Source of the DNA: Lunularia cruciata
Taxonomy: Eukaryota > Streptophyta > Marchantiopsida > Lunulariales > Lunulariaceae
Length of the DNA: 64,000 nt
Assembly (NCBI GenBank): GCA_948567375.1
Contig: OX419756.1
Location: forward strand, 42,448,552 to 42,512,551
Direction: 5' to 3'
How positions within the stretch are numbered: the stretch's first letter is position 1; every line of letters begins with the position of its first letter. The translations under genes and the position numbers were made by a program. Below the pieces are notes generated by a model. It saw nothing but the letters and a program-made list of their open reading frames with translations, was not told where the DNA came from and did not search any database. Below are positions 1 through 12,660 of this stretch, piece by piece.

Positions 1-459
1 GTGTACTACCATGGCAACCTGTTGGATGTTATTCTGTACTTCATAGTACTCAGAGCATCGATGAGCACTTAGAAGTCTCGCATACTCTTCTTTGTCCACC
101 AACACTGGCAATCACTAATGGCGGCGGTCAAAATTCCGATTATCTTCCACCGGGTATCAACTACAGTGCTGATTCATTTACTACGTCTATCGTTAGCTTG
201 ACACACATCATCCAGGCTAAAGTGGCGCAGATGGGTTACCCTCTTTTCTAACACATTGTCCCTGGTAATCCTTGAAATAGGGGATCTTATTTCGACAACC
301 ATGCTCAGTCCAAACCTTTGCCTCCGAGGAGTTGCAGACCACCCCACCAACCAGGAGTTGGCGCGGAGTCGCACTCTTCATGGTGAAACTCCAAGCTTAC
401 GATCCTCAAAAGTAAGGGTGTAGCTAACAGCATGGAACGCTTGTTTGGCGGAAGAAGCA

Positions 460-3362
460 TCAAGGCACTTCGGGGTTGGGAACTGATAAGTACTTCGTTG
501 GGAAGTTTGTGAAAAACACGTACTGGTACACAAGGTGAGGTATAGATGGCTGGAAGACTTGAGGCTCCACCTGGAGCGTTCGTTTCAAATACTCCGCATT
601 CTCTCTTATTGTACTTAGTATGATCTTACCTGCAGATGCAAGGGCATTAGTCCACATTGCACCCTACTAAACGCTTAAGAAAAGCGGGGTTAAACTCCTA
701 ATTCTGGTGTTTCCGCGAAAGTTCGACGTGTAAAGGCATGGTGCAAACGTCTAACAGAGCACATGATAACTTCATTTTCTATCCAAATTATTGTCCTCCA
801 TATCCTGCTTCATCCTATAAAGGAAGCAAGCAAGCCTCCGAATATATGAGAAGCCGTTCGTCGACAAGGGTATCTAGAACGCACTTAGGACCGCAGGGAA
901 AACATGCATATGGAAGCAACGAATTGCAGCAAGACCAGATACAATCTGAACTCAAGCTTATCTAAGCAAGTAGATACAGAGAGGAACATAAGCGAAACCT
1001 ATGGAATGCAGAAGCGAAAATTGAGATATTCCATAAGCAGCATGTACAGTGAAATGGTATGCAGCATGTAGAAAGGAAGCGAGACTTGTCCAGCAGAAAC
1101 AGAGGATACAACTGAAAAGAAACCAGAGGAAAGCCATCGAGCGAGTCGGAAGAAACATCCGAAAGCAAAGGGGAAGCATTGAACAAGTAGGAAAAGATAT
1201 AGTTAGTGGTTGATGGCTGCACTGGAGCGAAGTGTGATAGAATATTTGACAGCATGTTCTGAAACATAAGCGCATAAATCTGAAACACTAAATACTCTTA
1301 AGGAAGCAGTCAGATTAACATAGCAAGCCTGCACGGAAGCACTAACGACTTCATCAGTGCCCAATGAAGTGCCAACGTAGCCGACAGAATGCCAGTACCC
1401 CTCGTACCGAATTTCTGTCCGAAAGCTCATGACTGCCATTGCAAAATCGGTTGCTCCCAAAGAGTGCCGCTCAGGAATGATCGCAGTGAATTACGCAGGG
1501 ACTAGCAGGCTATGGAAAGTAGCAGTAGGGCAGAAAATTATATGGTGTACTGAAAGAAATGGAAAAACGGGAAGAGAGAATAGCAGAAGCAACGAGCTAA
1601 GAGCCGAGGAAGAACATGGAGAACAGTACGGAGAGCAGAGGGAGAGCACAAGAGGAGAGCGAGAGAATGGAGAGGTCATTTTAGGGAGAAAAGCGAGTAA
1701 CGAGTGGGTGTTGCTCTGTGTTCCGGGGCAGGAAACAGTAAAATACTTATTATACAAAATACAAAAAGAGAATGCAAAATGGTAAGACTTCGAGGAGTTG
1801 AAAGAATCTTGTAAGTGGACCTCCCGCTACAAGACTTCAAGAATATCATTTACAAGACCGACACAACGTACGATGGACATATTAGAATAACAGACCTCCA
1901 TGAGTAAGAAGTAGTTGCGCTGTTTCCGCATATTTTGCCCAAACTTCGTGTGTGACGAATGGTGGATCGATAACCACACAATCAAAGGTATGGTGGGAGC
2001 TTTCTTCAATTGTTGAAGGCTGATTATAGTCCCAACGCACATAATTTGGAAATCCAGCCCACTGTGTATCCACCTGAAAATCCAAAGAATAGAGAATATA
2101 TAAACATATACCAGAAAGTAAATTGATTCTCATGTAAGTCAATCACGGAGAAGATCATCGGATGGACTGATATATTGATAACATGACTGTTCAAAAACCC
2201 AACAGATCCAATGCATCAGAAAAAGACATGATGCGAATTGCAAAATCTTACATCAAAGAAAAAGCTCCGCTTCTTCAGCTGTGCGTTCTTGAGAGAGAAG
2301 TAAACACTGGGAGTAGATAAGAAGGCCACTTTGGTGGCATTCTCTTCGATTTCCTGGATATCAAGTTCCGACTAAGTTAAGTAAGAAAGACCTTGTACAG
2401 ACTCTCTCCGTCTCTCTTCTTTCACTCAAGCCACCAAATTGATCTCTATTTCAGAATGATCAATTATTCTTGCACCCTTCTTTAAATTTGTAACACACAC
2501 GAATTCTCTCTCTTTCTCCCTTATCAAAAGACGAAGGCAGTGCATAGACAAGAGAATTACGTTAAAAGAAGAAAAGTACAAAATAGTTATAAACATAAAT
2601 AGCATTAGCAAGTAGTATATCTGCTATCAGACCTTCTGCGTCTACCTGAAATAAATTCGAAAGTTATTAAGGCCATAACGGCTTGGTGTAGCAACTTGTG
2701 AGTTTTGAATGATCATTCTAGGCCCTTCTCTGACAACTAGAACGCCGTCCCGAACAAGGAAAAGTTGGTCCAAGGTTTGCCTGTAGGCATGTACCACAGT
2801 TGATCGACTACAATGAAGTTCAGACAATTTTGTTTTCCGAGACTCAAAATTCGTTACAGCATCGTCAGCACTAGCGTCTGGCGATTTCCACGGTGATCGA
2901 TTATGATTTTGTTCTCGAGTATTGCTAAGAATCTTTAGCAACTGTCAGGAACAGGATCACATGCAAAGCTGGAAAAATTGAGCTCTACTGCTGAAGTCCA
3001 AGGTTTATGATATCAAGTTAGACCAAAACCTCATTTCCCTAGTTGTAAGACAACCCAACATCACCATATTCATGCTCCCTAAGCCCAAGATTTGTCACAA
3101 ACATGCGGCAAGCACTCATACTCGGTAAAATGCCAGATACTTAGCTGACCGGGATTTTAGACTTCAATCCGAAGATGTAACATAAGATACGTGACAACCT
3201 ACGAAGGAACTAGGTTTCGGTAAGGTATATGTAGTTCAGTTTACAGACCTGAGCCATGACTTTGATGGTGTGTGCCGAATACCAATACTGATTGAACTCC
3301 CATTTCTCCCTTGTTCGAGAAACAAAGGCATTGCGCGCCGTCAAACCTTCATCGCAGACCAT
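460..3362 (-). CDS. EEF1A lysine methyltransferase 1 (N6AMT2/EFM5)-like, four exons
   Basis: Predicted S-adenosylmethionine-dependent protein-lysine methyltransferase of the EEF1AKMT1/EFM5 family, whose known substrate is translation factor eEF1A; cytosolic role inferred. Exons on the minus strand: 3362-3249, 2371-2252, 2073-1896 and 629-460. All junctions are GT-AG and in phase, giving 193 residues, close to the family's usual size of about 210. Exon 1 starts at an ATG and carries the aromatic N-terminal signature NQYWYSAHT. Exon 2 has VAFLSTPSVYFSL. Exon 3 has the catalytic DPPF motif (CVVIDPPFVT), and exon 4 has the conserved tail FQPSIPHLVYQY followed by TGA. Introns are 877, 178 and 1266 bp. 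No frameshift or stop interrupts the model, so it looks intact. Family assignment is by recognised motifs; the substrate is by analogy only. Confidence 0.8.
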
Positions 3363-3988
3363 CTTGAAACCGAAATTTCTTTACCAGAAATCTAAGCTCG
3401 ACCCACAATCCAATTGGTGGTCCCGGTCAAGAGTAGAAACAATCTCTCTTCACCACCACCACCTAGCCTTCGTTATTCCCCCACATTCTTCATGTGATTC
3501 ATCTCCACACGAACGCCACAGGACCCTCCACCCATCCTCCCCTTGCCAGGAGAGAGAGACCCACTTTCTCAAGCAGATCTCTCACCGCACCTCCTCCTTC
3601 CTGTGAATTCTGAGTGACCAAGTAAGTACACGAGAATTGTCGAAGAGCTTGAATCTGTCCCACTGTTGCTCCCCTGCGCTTCCTTTCCTTACCTTCCGCT
3701 TCCCGACTCTCCCCCTTCTTCCCCATTATCCAGTGCAATATGCCCTGCATGTGTAAACCGCCAACAACCACCATCATCCATGACTTCGCATCAGACACGG
3801 CCCTTTCTTCCTCCTCCTCTTTCCGACCTGTTCGACTTCGGATTCCCCCTCGATTCACATTCTCCTACAGCTGTGTGTGCCAAAATCGGATTCAAAAACT
3901 TCAAAAACCCAGAACTATATTTGAGCCTTTTCCCATTAACAATTTTATGATAAAGCTATATTGTCTGACAAGATACTTCTTTTCTTAA

Positions 3989-4037
3989 GTACGGCTTGAT
4001 GGGGTCTTCCCATCCTTCATTTTTCCTACGCGGTCGC
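3989..4037 (+). repeat. 49-bp dispersed repeat, copy 1
   Basis: Starts GTACGGCTTGATGGGGTC and ends CCTACGCGGTCGC. It matches 5390-5438 almost base for base over the same length, and more loosely 16557-16605 and 28269-28318. All copies have the same orientation in the window. Family unknown. Confidence 0.7.
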
Positions 4038-5389
4038 TTTTATCTCTTAAGTACTTCATTTGAGCACCTTTTATCCGGAGGCCGTCAAATTTCCTGTTTA
4101 TGAGATAATATCACCGTCTCAAGCTTTAACTCCTTCATCATTATAATACTTAACAAACATTTTACCATTTTACCTTTTTCTCTCACAAACATAACATGAA
4201 TTCTCGTCAGTTATTGTAACATTTAAAAGATATGAATTCTCAACATAGAGATTCATGTAATTGTAGTTCCTGGTCCAAAGACGCAAAGATTTGTCCTCAC
4301 TGGTGGTTCTTATTGTCCAAAAGGTCCAGGTATCTACATCCTAGCTGAAAGGCATGGAATTCCTTTTCCTGTTATAGCTACAACTAAAATTAGCTGCATC
4401 ACTGTTCTTGACTGCGTACATTAGTTCAGCAGCAATGGTGGTCTTGTGGGAACTGGTTACAAAAATTCCAGATACTAGTAAAAACATATGAAGTCGGAAA
4501 AATGAAAAATGAAAAATGAAAACTATGTTTCCGGAATTTGGGTAAAAATTTCCAACACTAGCATCTGTTTTCTTTTGCAACGAAATTCCTCTCGTGTTGG
4601 TTCTCACTGAAAATGAGTAAGCAAGTGATGTTTTCACAACATGGTTCACAACTTGCGTTAGTTAAGTGCGATTGTCGCTGGATCCAGATCTCTCTATGAG
4701 TGCAAGATTGCAGTCATGAGAGATAACGGCGGCAGGTGTGTAATGCAAAGCTGAGAAAATGCCTCGAAGTATTTGAACTACCATCGGAGACCAAATCTCC
4801 TAGTGAAAAACTTTTGGAAACGCAAACATGTGAATATTTTATCTACTCATCATGTGAACAACCCCAATCATACAACATAGAAAACCGTCGATAGCTGCAA
4901 TCCGCCATGAACTTATCCAGGTTGGAGTTTCAACTTCAAGTTTAGTCGAGCCTTTTGGGGGAATATTACCGGACCTGGACAATCATTGTTTCATAAAACG
5001 TAAATCGTATTTCACCCTATGGTTCTGGACTTGAATCACTGAAGGAAAGTATGATGAATCCATCACAGCCTGTAATAAGATGCACTGCGTGTGACATGGT
5101 TATCAATCTGGTCACCTCCCATTCTTCGTCATGATTCTACCGCTGACGTAATGCAGAAGAGGACTCGCGGGCCTTTGGATCAGCTATATTGACTGTCTTT
5201 GTGTTTCACGTTCAACTAACTCGTTCCAACTATTGTACCGTCTGAATCCATTCGTTTTGATTCTTATGGACTATAAGTCGAGAACCTTCACGACGATAGA
5301 GTACACGTATACTTCACAAACAAATAAACACAATACAACTACTTCAAGAGTGGGGCTTAGCCCCATGTTACCTTTTTTGTCTCTCCCTT

Positions 5390-5438
5390 GTACGGCTCGA
5401 TGGGGTCTTCCCATCCTTCGTTTTACCTACGCGGTCGC
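5390..5438 (+). repeat. 49-bp dispersed repeat, copy 2
   Basis: Starts GTACGGCTCGATGGGGTC and ends CCTACGCGGTCGC. It is preceded by a small palindrome, GGGGCTTAGCCCC, near 5353. Copy 3 has a related TTAGCCC tract at a similar distance upstream, suggesting the repeat unit is longer than 49 bp. Confidence 0.7.
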
Positions 5439-6534
5439 CTCTTTTCTTGAAGAGTCGTGACGTGTAGTTGAATCCTTCACAACTATCTGCTAGAACAGTA
5501 TACGATCTATTTCTGCTAAGCTCTAGCAGACGATCTATTTCTGCAAATTGCTTTAATGGTCACCTGCTGTCCATTGTAGTTAGGGTAGTTAGGGGTTAGG
5601 ATGCCGTCTCGGACTACACTGTCGGATGCTGTTGACAGGATAGACGAACACGGTGGAGATTCCGGAAAGAGAAATACACATGGCACATGGAGTAGAGAGT
5701 GACGTGGGGTTACTATTTTCGTGCTTGAATTCCTGAATCAGGCTGCGAGAACTTGACTGTACTTACTGGTTTATGATCCGCAGCATGTCTTCGAGCGCAG
5801 GAGAACCGACCTGGCACCGATTTGATTCCTTTGGATCAGCTACAATAAGATCTCCTCTTTGTTGCACAGCGTGGTGCGTTCCATGGAATCGTTTTGAATG
5901 AAATTCTGGTAAATTTGCAGTTGAAGTTAAGTATCAGAAAGTAAGTTGGAGTTCCTTTTCCTGACGATAGGAAGATTTTATCATGCACTGACTATCGTTT
6001 TGAACTTCAATCGGAACGAAGAGCCTTACTCGCAGGTGAAGCGATTTGTACCGTCATCGTCAGTTCTGGAGCATAGATGAAGTGTTCAATGGTGCGGGAA
6101 TTGGAGAAGACAGAAGCTCATACTTGATGTCTTCTGGATGTAGAATTCTTGATGGCCTTCATCGGCAACAGTTTGAAGATGATCTACTTGGTCCTGAAAT
6201 GTGGAATGGACGATTTTGCAGTGAAGGCAGTTTGCAGCGGCGACGAAATTCAACCGTCTCCTTGCCAGTCAAGTGACTGACGAGATTTCAACGTGCGAAC
6301 TATCGGCAAGTAGGTGTCTCTCAGAATCTCCATAAGATAATAGATGTGCAACTCCAGGTGGAAATATCTTGATAAGTAAGAAGTTAGAAGATTTGGTGAC
6401 TCCTTGCTCGCAGACCCCTCACGTAGAATTCATCCCGAATTTCAAAGGAAGTTCTTTTTCAGAAGGAAAGACAAATCATGTACGCGAACAACAGTCTTTT
6501 CCAATCAAGTTCATTTCGCAATCTTACAAGATGA

Positions 6535-9500
6535 GTGGATGTATTGTCTCAGGAGATGTCTGGGACTTTCCAAATATCTGTTTGGAAACACGGAATCACA
6601 ACGTTCAGCGCCAGAGCTCCATCTCTTTCTCAGCACTGCAACCTCAGGGCTAAGGGGAATTTCTCTGCCCTTCGAGTTGTTGAATCCGGGCATACGCGCT
6701 CTCAATTTGCAAACAACAGGCGCAGATTGTTATCAGGAAAATCGATTTACTTCGATAGCTGTTGGAGGCTTGATCGAGGAACTCCTGCATTGCTAAGTAA
6801 AGCAATTCATAGACACAAAGCGAATATGGTTTCTGCGAGGAACTCAACATTCCAAGTGAGTAGTTATGCTATATCAATTATGTCATCCCTCAATGGTGCA
6901 TGACATGACTAGCTAGACTGTGGCATCGCTTGTAGTTCTGATGGTTTCGTAATGATATAATTTGTGAAAAGTGATTGTTTGTGCGCTGTATAAAATAATA
7001 GCTAAATAAGTCAAAAAGTTATGCCTTACATTGCAGAATAGATTCCGCACCTTTCTCGTTCCTGGAGAACAGTTTGTGCGCTGAATAAAATAATAGCTAA
7101 ATAAGTCAAAAAGTTATGCCTTAAATTGCAGAATAGATTCCACACCTTTCTCGTTCCTGGAGAACAGTTCTTTCGACCTTGTCAAAATCCATATCTCTTT
7201 TGGTGCTGCGACTACCTTGAAAATCTGATTATGGCGATTATGTCCGTGCAGACTGAGCTTCCTCTCTTGCGTAAACTACTTTCTGCTGTTGTCAAGCCCT
7301 ACTATGACAAAAATCCGACTGCTGTTGGGGCATTGGAGCTTATACGCAAAGAAGACACGGGCCCTATTTGCTACGATCATTTCGCATTCCGAACTTTTGG
7401 GGTCAGTAAAGACCTATTCTCTTCTCCACCTGAAGCATTTCAAGCTAGATAACCAATTCACTTACGTAGGGGTTTGCGTAGGTTGTCTCCCCTACGCAAT
7501 CTCAGCAATCTCTAGGACATAGAACCATGAGGACTTTTCAGTTTGTAATGCGGGTGAGTTCGGCTGTGGCAGTGAACTCGGTATCACTGGTTCTGCATAT
7601 TGCGCAGAGCATAGATTGGATTTTCCTTGGGGAAGGAGACTGATCCTGCAAATTAGTGTGTAAGGCAGATTACAAGAATCCTTGCAATAAAATATTAGCA
7701 TCTAGTTCGGAATCTTAGTTGTCACCCATCCGCACGGATGGGTGACAATCATAATTGGGCATTATAATTTACCGTTCCGGCTACCACAGGAGAACTGCCA
7801 TTTGTTGAAACTCTTTACAGAGTTTTAGGTTTCTGGATTTTGTGCATATGGAGTACCACCAGGATGTCGGCTCTCTGCCCTTTGTTGAAATATAGAATAC
7901 TTATAATTTAACAATCATCTCGTAACAACTGATAAACTAGTGGAATAGTGGGAAGTAACCGATAATCCCAGGGTAGTTTTTGCACAAAGTATAGTGTCAT
8001 TGCTATGATCTTCGTGGTTTGTCGGATCGAGATCGAGAAGACTTCCGTGTGGCAACTTTATCAGGCTACCATGCATTGACAGTGATTCAGGCCAGTAAAT
8101 GAATTGTGTAGTAAGGTGATTATCTTTTGTTCTTGCATGTTTCTCTTTGGGGCAGGTGGATGGTTGCGGGATAGATTCATTGGCTCAAATTTTTCTTGAT
8201 TTGGGCTACACAACACGTGACGAGCTTCGCTTTCCAGCCAAAAAGCTCCGTGCTCTGTGGTTTTCTCCACCTGAGCACCTTTACGATGTGGCCGGAGAAC
8301 TGGAAGATGGACCAATGCCTCGCATATTTATTTCTGAGATAATAGTAGATCAACTCAGCGAGCAGTCTCAGGTTTGTCAAGTACACACTGAAGACTGTGA
8401 TTGACCATCAGCGATATTTCATTACCAAATCGAACTCACTATCTCTTGAGGAACATCATCAATATCATGCACGTTGGGTGTGACTTGTGGGGCCATCTTG
8501 CTGCATATGCTGACTTAGGTCCTGTCCCGTTAAGCAATCTTATCCTGGTAGGCTAAACTTCATTGCTTGTTGCATATACTATTTTCTCTTTGAATGCAGT
8601 ACATTGCACATGGAATGACCAAGAATTGATTGTAAAGTTTAAGTATGCTCCACTGACCTGTACGTGGGTTTCTTTAATTGATGAATGAAGAATATCATTC
8701 GCAAGTACAGCAAATATGCAGCTCCATATGCAAGACATGCAGCAACCGCCAGTGTGCTCAACACCCTGACTTGGCCCGTCCCGTCGTTGGCTGACTACCA
8801 ACATGTGGCCAGGTCTTTATCCAATACCTCTTTTTATTTTTTAGTATCCTCCACTACTTAGCACTAACAACGCGGGTGTAAGTAAAGAGACAGCACAAAT
8901 AAGCCCGCAGTTATACACGTTATCAAATTTGTTTTGGTGGTATCCTGAGTTCAGCTTTAGGCCGACACTAATATTATTGGTGTATTGATATTATAGTGAG
9001 AGCGAGTATGCAGCATGGACGTTGGTCAACGGCTACTCACTCAATCATGCCACAGTGTCAGTTCACCGTTTGAAGCAATTGGACAGTATAGGCAAACTAA
9101 ATCAGTTTCTCCAAGGACATGGCGTCAGGCTCAGTTCGGAAGGAGGCATATTGAAAGGTGTGTCTGTATTACCAATTTCATATTAAACTGTTCTCTCACA
9201 TTTCAAGTTTCTACTCCTAGTGTGCTCCCTGTGAAATGCAACATTGACTGCTTAGCTTCTAGAAATACGGTATACCTTACTGTGCTTGCTTCAGAGGTTA
9301 CAAAAGCTCTTCAGATATTCAAGGTTTTCCTCAGTTCAGACCTTCGTCGGCTTCAAAATCTGTTACAAACCCCCCTAATACGTTATTTTTCTTACATGTC
9401 AATCATTTTCTGTGGCAGTAAGTCCTGATGGTGGCCTACAACAAAGCTCTTCAGTTGCCGACTCCGTACAGTACGCATTTGCAGACGGAGAAGTCAAAAC

Positions 9501-9858
9501 CGTGCCTGCATCCTACATCGAGTTTGCAGAGCGGCTTGTCTTACCTGCATATTCGAATCTAAAGAAGGAAGTGGTGAGTTGAGAACGACTATGCAATAGT
9601 GGTATCTGCAAACTCTAGGCAGAAACCTATTGTTTGTCTGGAGTTAAAACTCAAATGTCAGCACCTGTGTGTTTGCTTAGGAAATATGCTTGTCCTGGAC
9701 ATTGATTGCTTCCTTTTTCGAAGTGCTTCAGTGCTTCCGTCTGCATTTCTTATGTCCAGGTTCGCGAATGTCACCGGAGGGAGGGGTTTGAAGTTGGCAA
9801 TGCTGACAAAATTTTCGAGAGTACCTCTTCTAATCAAACAGGAGTACAAAGAGGTTGA
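6535..9858 (+). CDS. 2-oxoadipate dioxygenase/decarboxylase (hydroxyglutarate synthase, DUF1338/HGLS), seven exons
   Basis: DUF1338 enzymes (bacterial HglS/YdcJ, plant HGLS, rice FLO7) convert 2-oxoadipate to D-2-hydroxyglutarate in lysine catabolism, using a non-haem metal in a VOC-type fold. Exons: 6535-6855, 7252-7401, 8156-8371, 8691-8812, 8997-9157, 9419-9573 and 9760-9858. Every junction is GT-AG and in phase, giving 407 residues ending in TGA. Visible active-site elements match the HglS pattern: HFAFR (metal His plus substrate Arg, HxxxR) in exon 2, LNHATVSV (second His) in exon 5, and YIEFAERL (Glu) in exon 6. The first 107 codons are rich in Ser, Arg and Leu with few acidic residues, consistent with a plastid transit peptide. 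The start at 6535 is the most upstream ATG in frame; 6826 is an alternative. Intron 1 contains a 95-bp tandem duplication. Likely intact. Confidence 0.88.
6977..7166 (+). repeat. 95-bp tandem duplication in intron 1 of the HGLS gene
   Basis: Two adjacent copies, 6977-7071 and 7072-7166, differ at about three positions (T/A, C/A, G/A). Each carries an identical splice-acceptor-like TTGCAG, so the duplication also doubles a potential acceptor upstream of the acceptor used in the model (7251). Confidence 0.9.
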
Positions 9859-12660
9859 GGTTTGAAAAGGTGATTTGATGTACAGGCTCGTCCAATTTCA
9901 CCTTGAAGGACAAAAATCTCTTATATTCCCACATGTACAGACTTGATATGTGCATATAGGCTTCAATGCTGCCGTCCACCTAGGCTTTAATTCTCCAGGA
10001 TCAAAGATCGTTCCTCACAGTCCCAATACAGCACGGAGCTACATATCAAGCAAGATCTTACAAGGGGGAAATTGCTGCAGACTATGCACTTCCCACACCA
10101 GCTCATCATGTGTGAACAGACAGAACGCATGCGAGCGGTCAGCCACCCTTTGGGTTGACTTCAGAAGTGGGCAAGTTGTATATACCCCACGCGCTAGTCT
10201 AATGCATCACAGAAATTTGTATATGCTTCTAAGTCAGTTCGTGGTACCAGCTGAATTAGTCAGCTCCTCTTGTTCAGCATGTTCTACGCCCCAAACTTGA
10301 CAAACCTGGTTTACGAGTACACCGGATATTAACTAGTACCGAAAGATGAACTGTTTGATGCGTCATACAATCCAGTTTCGATGTTCAAATCTGCTGGATA
10401 ATTTGCGGTAGTCATAATTGTGGCACCAAGGATGAACTAGCCTTGATGTAGCTCTTTATTCCGGACAGCATAAGCAAATAGAGCTCCGAATTTGGTGAGA
10501 AGTGGTGTAGATTACGAGGATTTATATCTGCATAGAGCCATTTATACAAGGCCCACATTCTAGTGTCAAGTTGACGAGGTAGAATCTATTTGCAACGCCT
10601 AATCCCATCCAACTAATTTGATTGATTGGTATCTCAATAAGTCTACAGTGTTTTTCGAATGCTACGAGAAGTCTTTGTCAAATTGAGATACCTCAAGGTA
10701 AAGTGCAAGTGTGAGTACTTGAAAGTATACTAAAGCTTCATGCTGAAAGTAAACCTCTCGCTTTCTTATCTTCACCCAATCTAAATTTCACGGCTTTATA
10801 TGTTGGTTGCGTGTTTTTTTGCATAAAAACATGTCGGGAAAACGTAGAATCAAGGTTTGTGTGATACTCTTCTAGGTAGAAGATATATTGTCTTGTCTGG
10901 GCTTGATATGCATCCAGCTCAAGAGAGTGGTAAAGAGATGTGCATAAGAGCAGGGTTAGATGGAGGATGCACCTCACCCATTTTCTAGTTTATAACAGAC
11001 AGGTAAATAGGACGTTCTAACTGAAGAGGAGATGATATCAATGGGCCCTATACGGTATGGGAAACACAAATTTTCTCAAATTGGCTTTTAGAGCCTAAAT
11101 TTTTCTCATAAACGGTGGACCATTTTCAAGAAAAAGAGAAGACTCTCACTTCAAACCTTCTACATAAGACGACACAATGACTAGATATAAAGGGCAACTA
11201 TTGGAGAAAAGCCACACCCATATAAAAACTAAATGGAGAAACCCACCTCAAAAAAGACACTTTTGGAAAGAGCAGGTCCCCAGGGTATTACACATTTGTC
11301 ATTCATATGCATTTTTATTACAGGAGCACAATGGTTTCCAATGGACATAACATTTTCAGAAAAGGAAAACCCTGAAATTGAGATGGAGTGGAAAATTGAG
11401 ATCTTTTGTCTATTAAGAACACCACCAACCTTACTGTCACTAAAGAGATAAGTTAGACATGAGTGAATGAGCTCACTTCCACGGTACTGTAGGAAGATGA
11501 ATTCTGCGTAAAATTAAGCATTGATTTCTTCACGTCACCTCGTTGAGTTAAACGATGAGCACCTAAGCACCGGACAATGTGCTCACAGCTGAAGAGGACC
11601 CAATCCAATCCTGTTCACAAGTTTGCCATCACCTTTTGGAAAGATGCTCTCGCAGTCAGGCGTGTTCTCTCTGGGAGTGGACCTCCAGGACACGAGGAGG
11701 TTAGTCATCGTTGCACGGAAGAATGCATTATCTGCTGCCTTCACGTGGTGTGTTGCTGAGCGATCTAAGTATGTGAAAGTAAACTTAGGCGACGTCCAAA
11801 ACAACAATTGCTGCAAAAGTCATGGGGAAGATTGTTTTACTTTCTTCGGAGGATTGACTGGACATACGACGTCTTCCCTGATTTCAGTTTTTTTGTGTGA
11901 AAAGAACGGGAGCAGCACTCGTTGTGGCGATGCTCTCAGTCGGCTCTCCTCACATTTCCCAACATGCTCTGTTTCCACGCTGCTTCGTTTCCACGAGTTC
12001 TTGTGTCCCATTCAATGAGTCATACCATTGCTCTTCTGTTTCTAGTACGGGAACAATATCTGTTAGTGTCTGAACCATCTCAATTTCCTGTCATTTGCTT
12101 GCTGCGCCGCACTCTGCTAGGATTCGAGCTAATTTCACTTCTGAGACATACTCACTTCATCTGTTTCGATATCGGCAAAATCTTAGAACTTACATTCGCT
12201 CCTTCATTTCTTCAATTAGATGAATTACACTATGTTTCCATGTCACGTCTTGGCAAAATCCGTGCATGTTAAATTAGCTTCTGTAGAAGTTAATTTGCAG
12301 AGGTCTTGTTGAATAGGTTGAGAACTTTTGTCAAAGTCATCTGCGCATATCACAATGAAAAGATGAGGAACGTGATCGCAGATGCTGAAATTGTCGAAAA
12401 CCTGACAGCAGGCAGTTGTTGTTCAAGCTCATTGCATTAGCAGATTAGGTCATTCATGCTTAATTGATAATGCTGGGAGTAGAGAAGCTATCCAAATCTG
12501 CAATGTAGCTCAGTGACCATGGTTATATTTCCCCGTTGTCAGAATCTATTTTTCACTCTCCTACTAAATTTTTAGATTTCATCGTCAATTGTGTTATGCA
12601 AGATATGCATGGAGATGAAAGCCCAAGTTCTGACAGATTCGCGTAGTGTATATGTGCCAG
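9859..12660. other. Intergenic / possible 5' part of the GNAT gene
   Basis: No complete gene is supported. The stretch after 9858 is presumably the 3' UTR of the HGLS gene. A plus-strand frame from 11623 to about 11780 (beginning MPSPFGKMLSQSG, with a possible GTAAAC donor) has plausible amino acid composition. It could be an N-terminal exon of the downstream GNAT gene, but I could not join it in phase with confidence. Confidence 0.3.

Larger units (their letters stand above)
3363..6534. other. Intergenic, no supported gene
   Basis: This 3.2-kb stretch has only short open frames without recognisable domains. It contains two copies of the 49-bp dispersed repeat (3989-4037 and 5390-5438). A 76-codon plus-strand frame at 6046-6276 has no recognisable domain and no clear splice connection to the next gene. 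The part before 6535 probably holds the promoter and 5' UTR of the DUF1338 gene. Confidence 0.4.

Noticed and set aside
958-1785. Purine-rich open frames (for example 1429-1785)
   Set aside because: They lie in intron 3 of the methyltransferase-like gene, are low-complexity, and have no recognisable domain.
5578-5602. Telomere-like TTAGGG tract
   Set aside because: Only two or three imperfect units; too short to call an interstitial telomere repeat.
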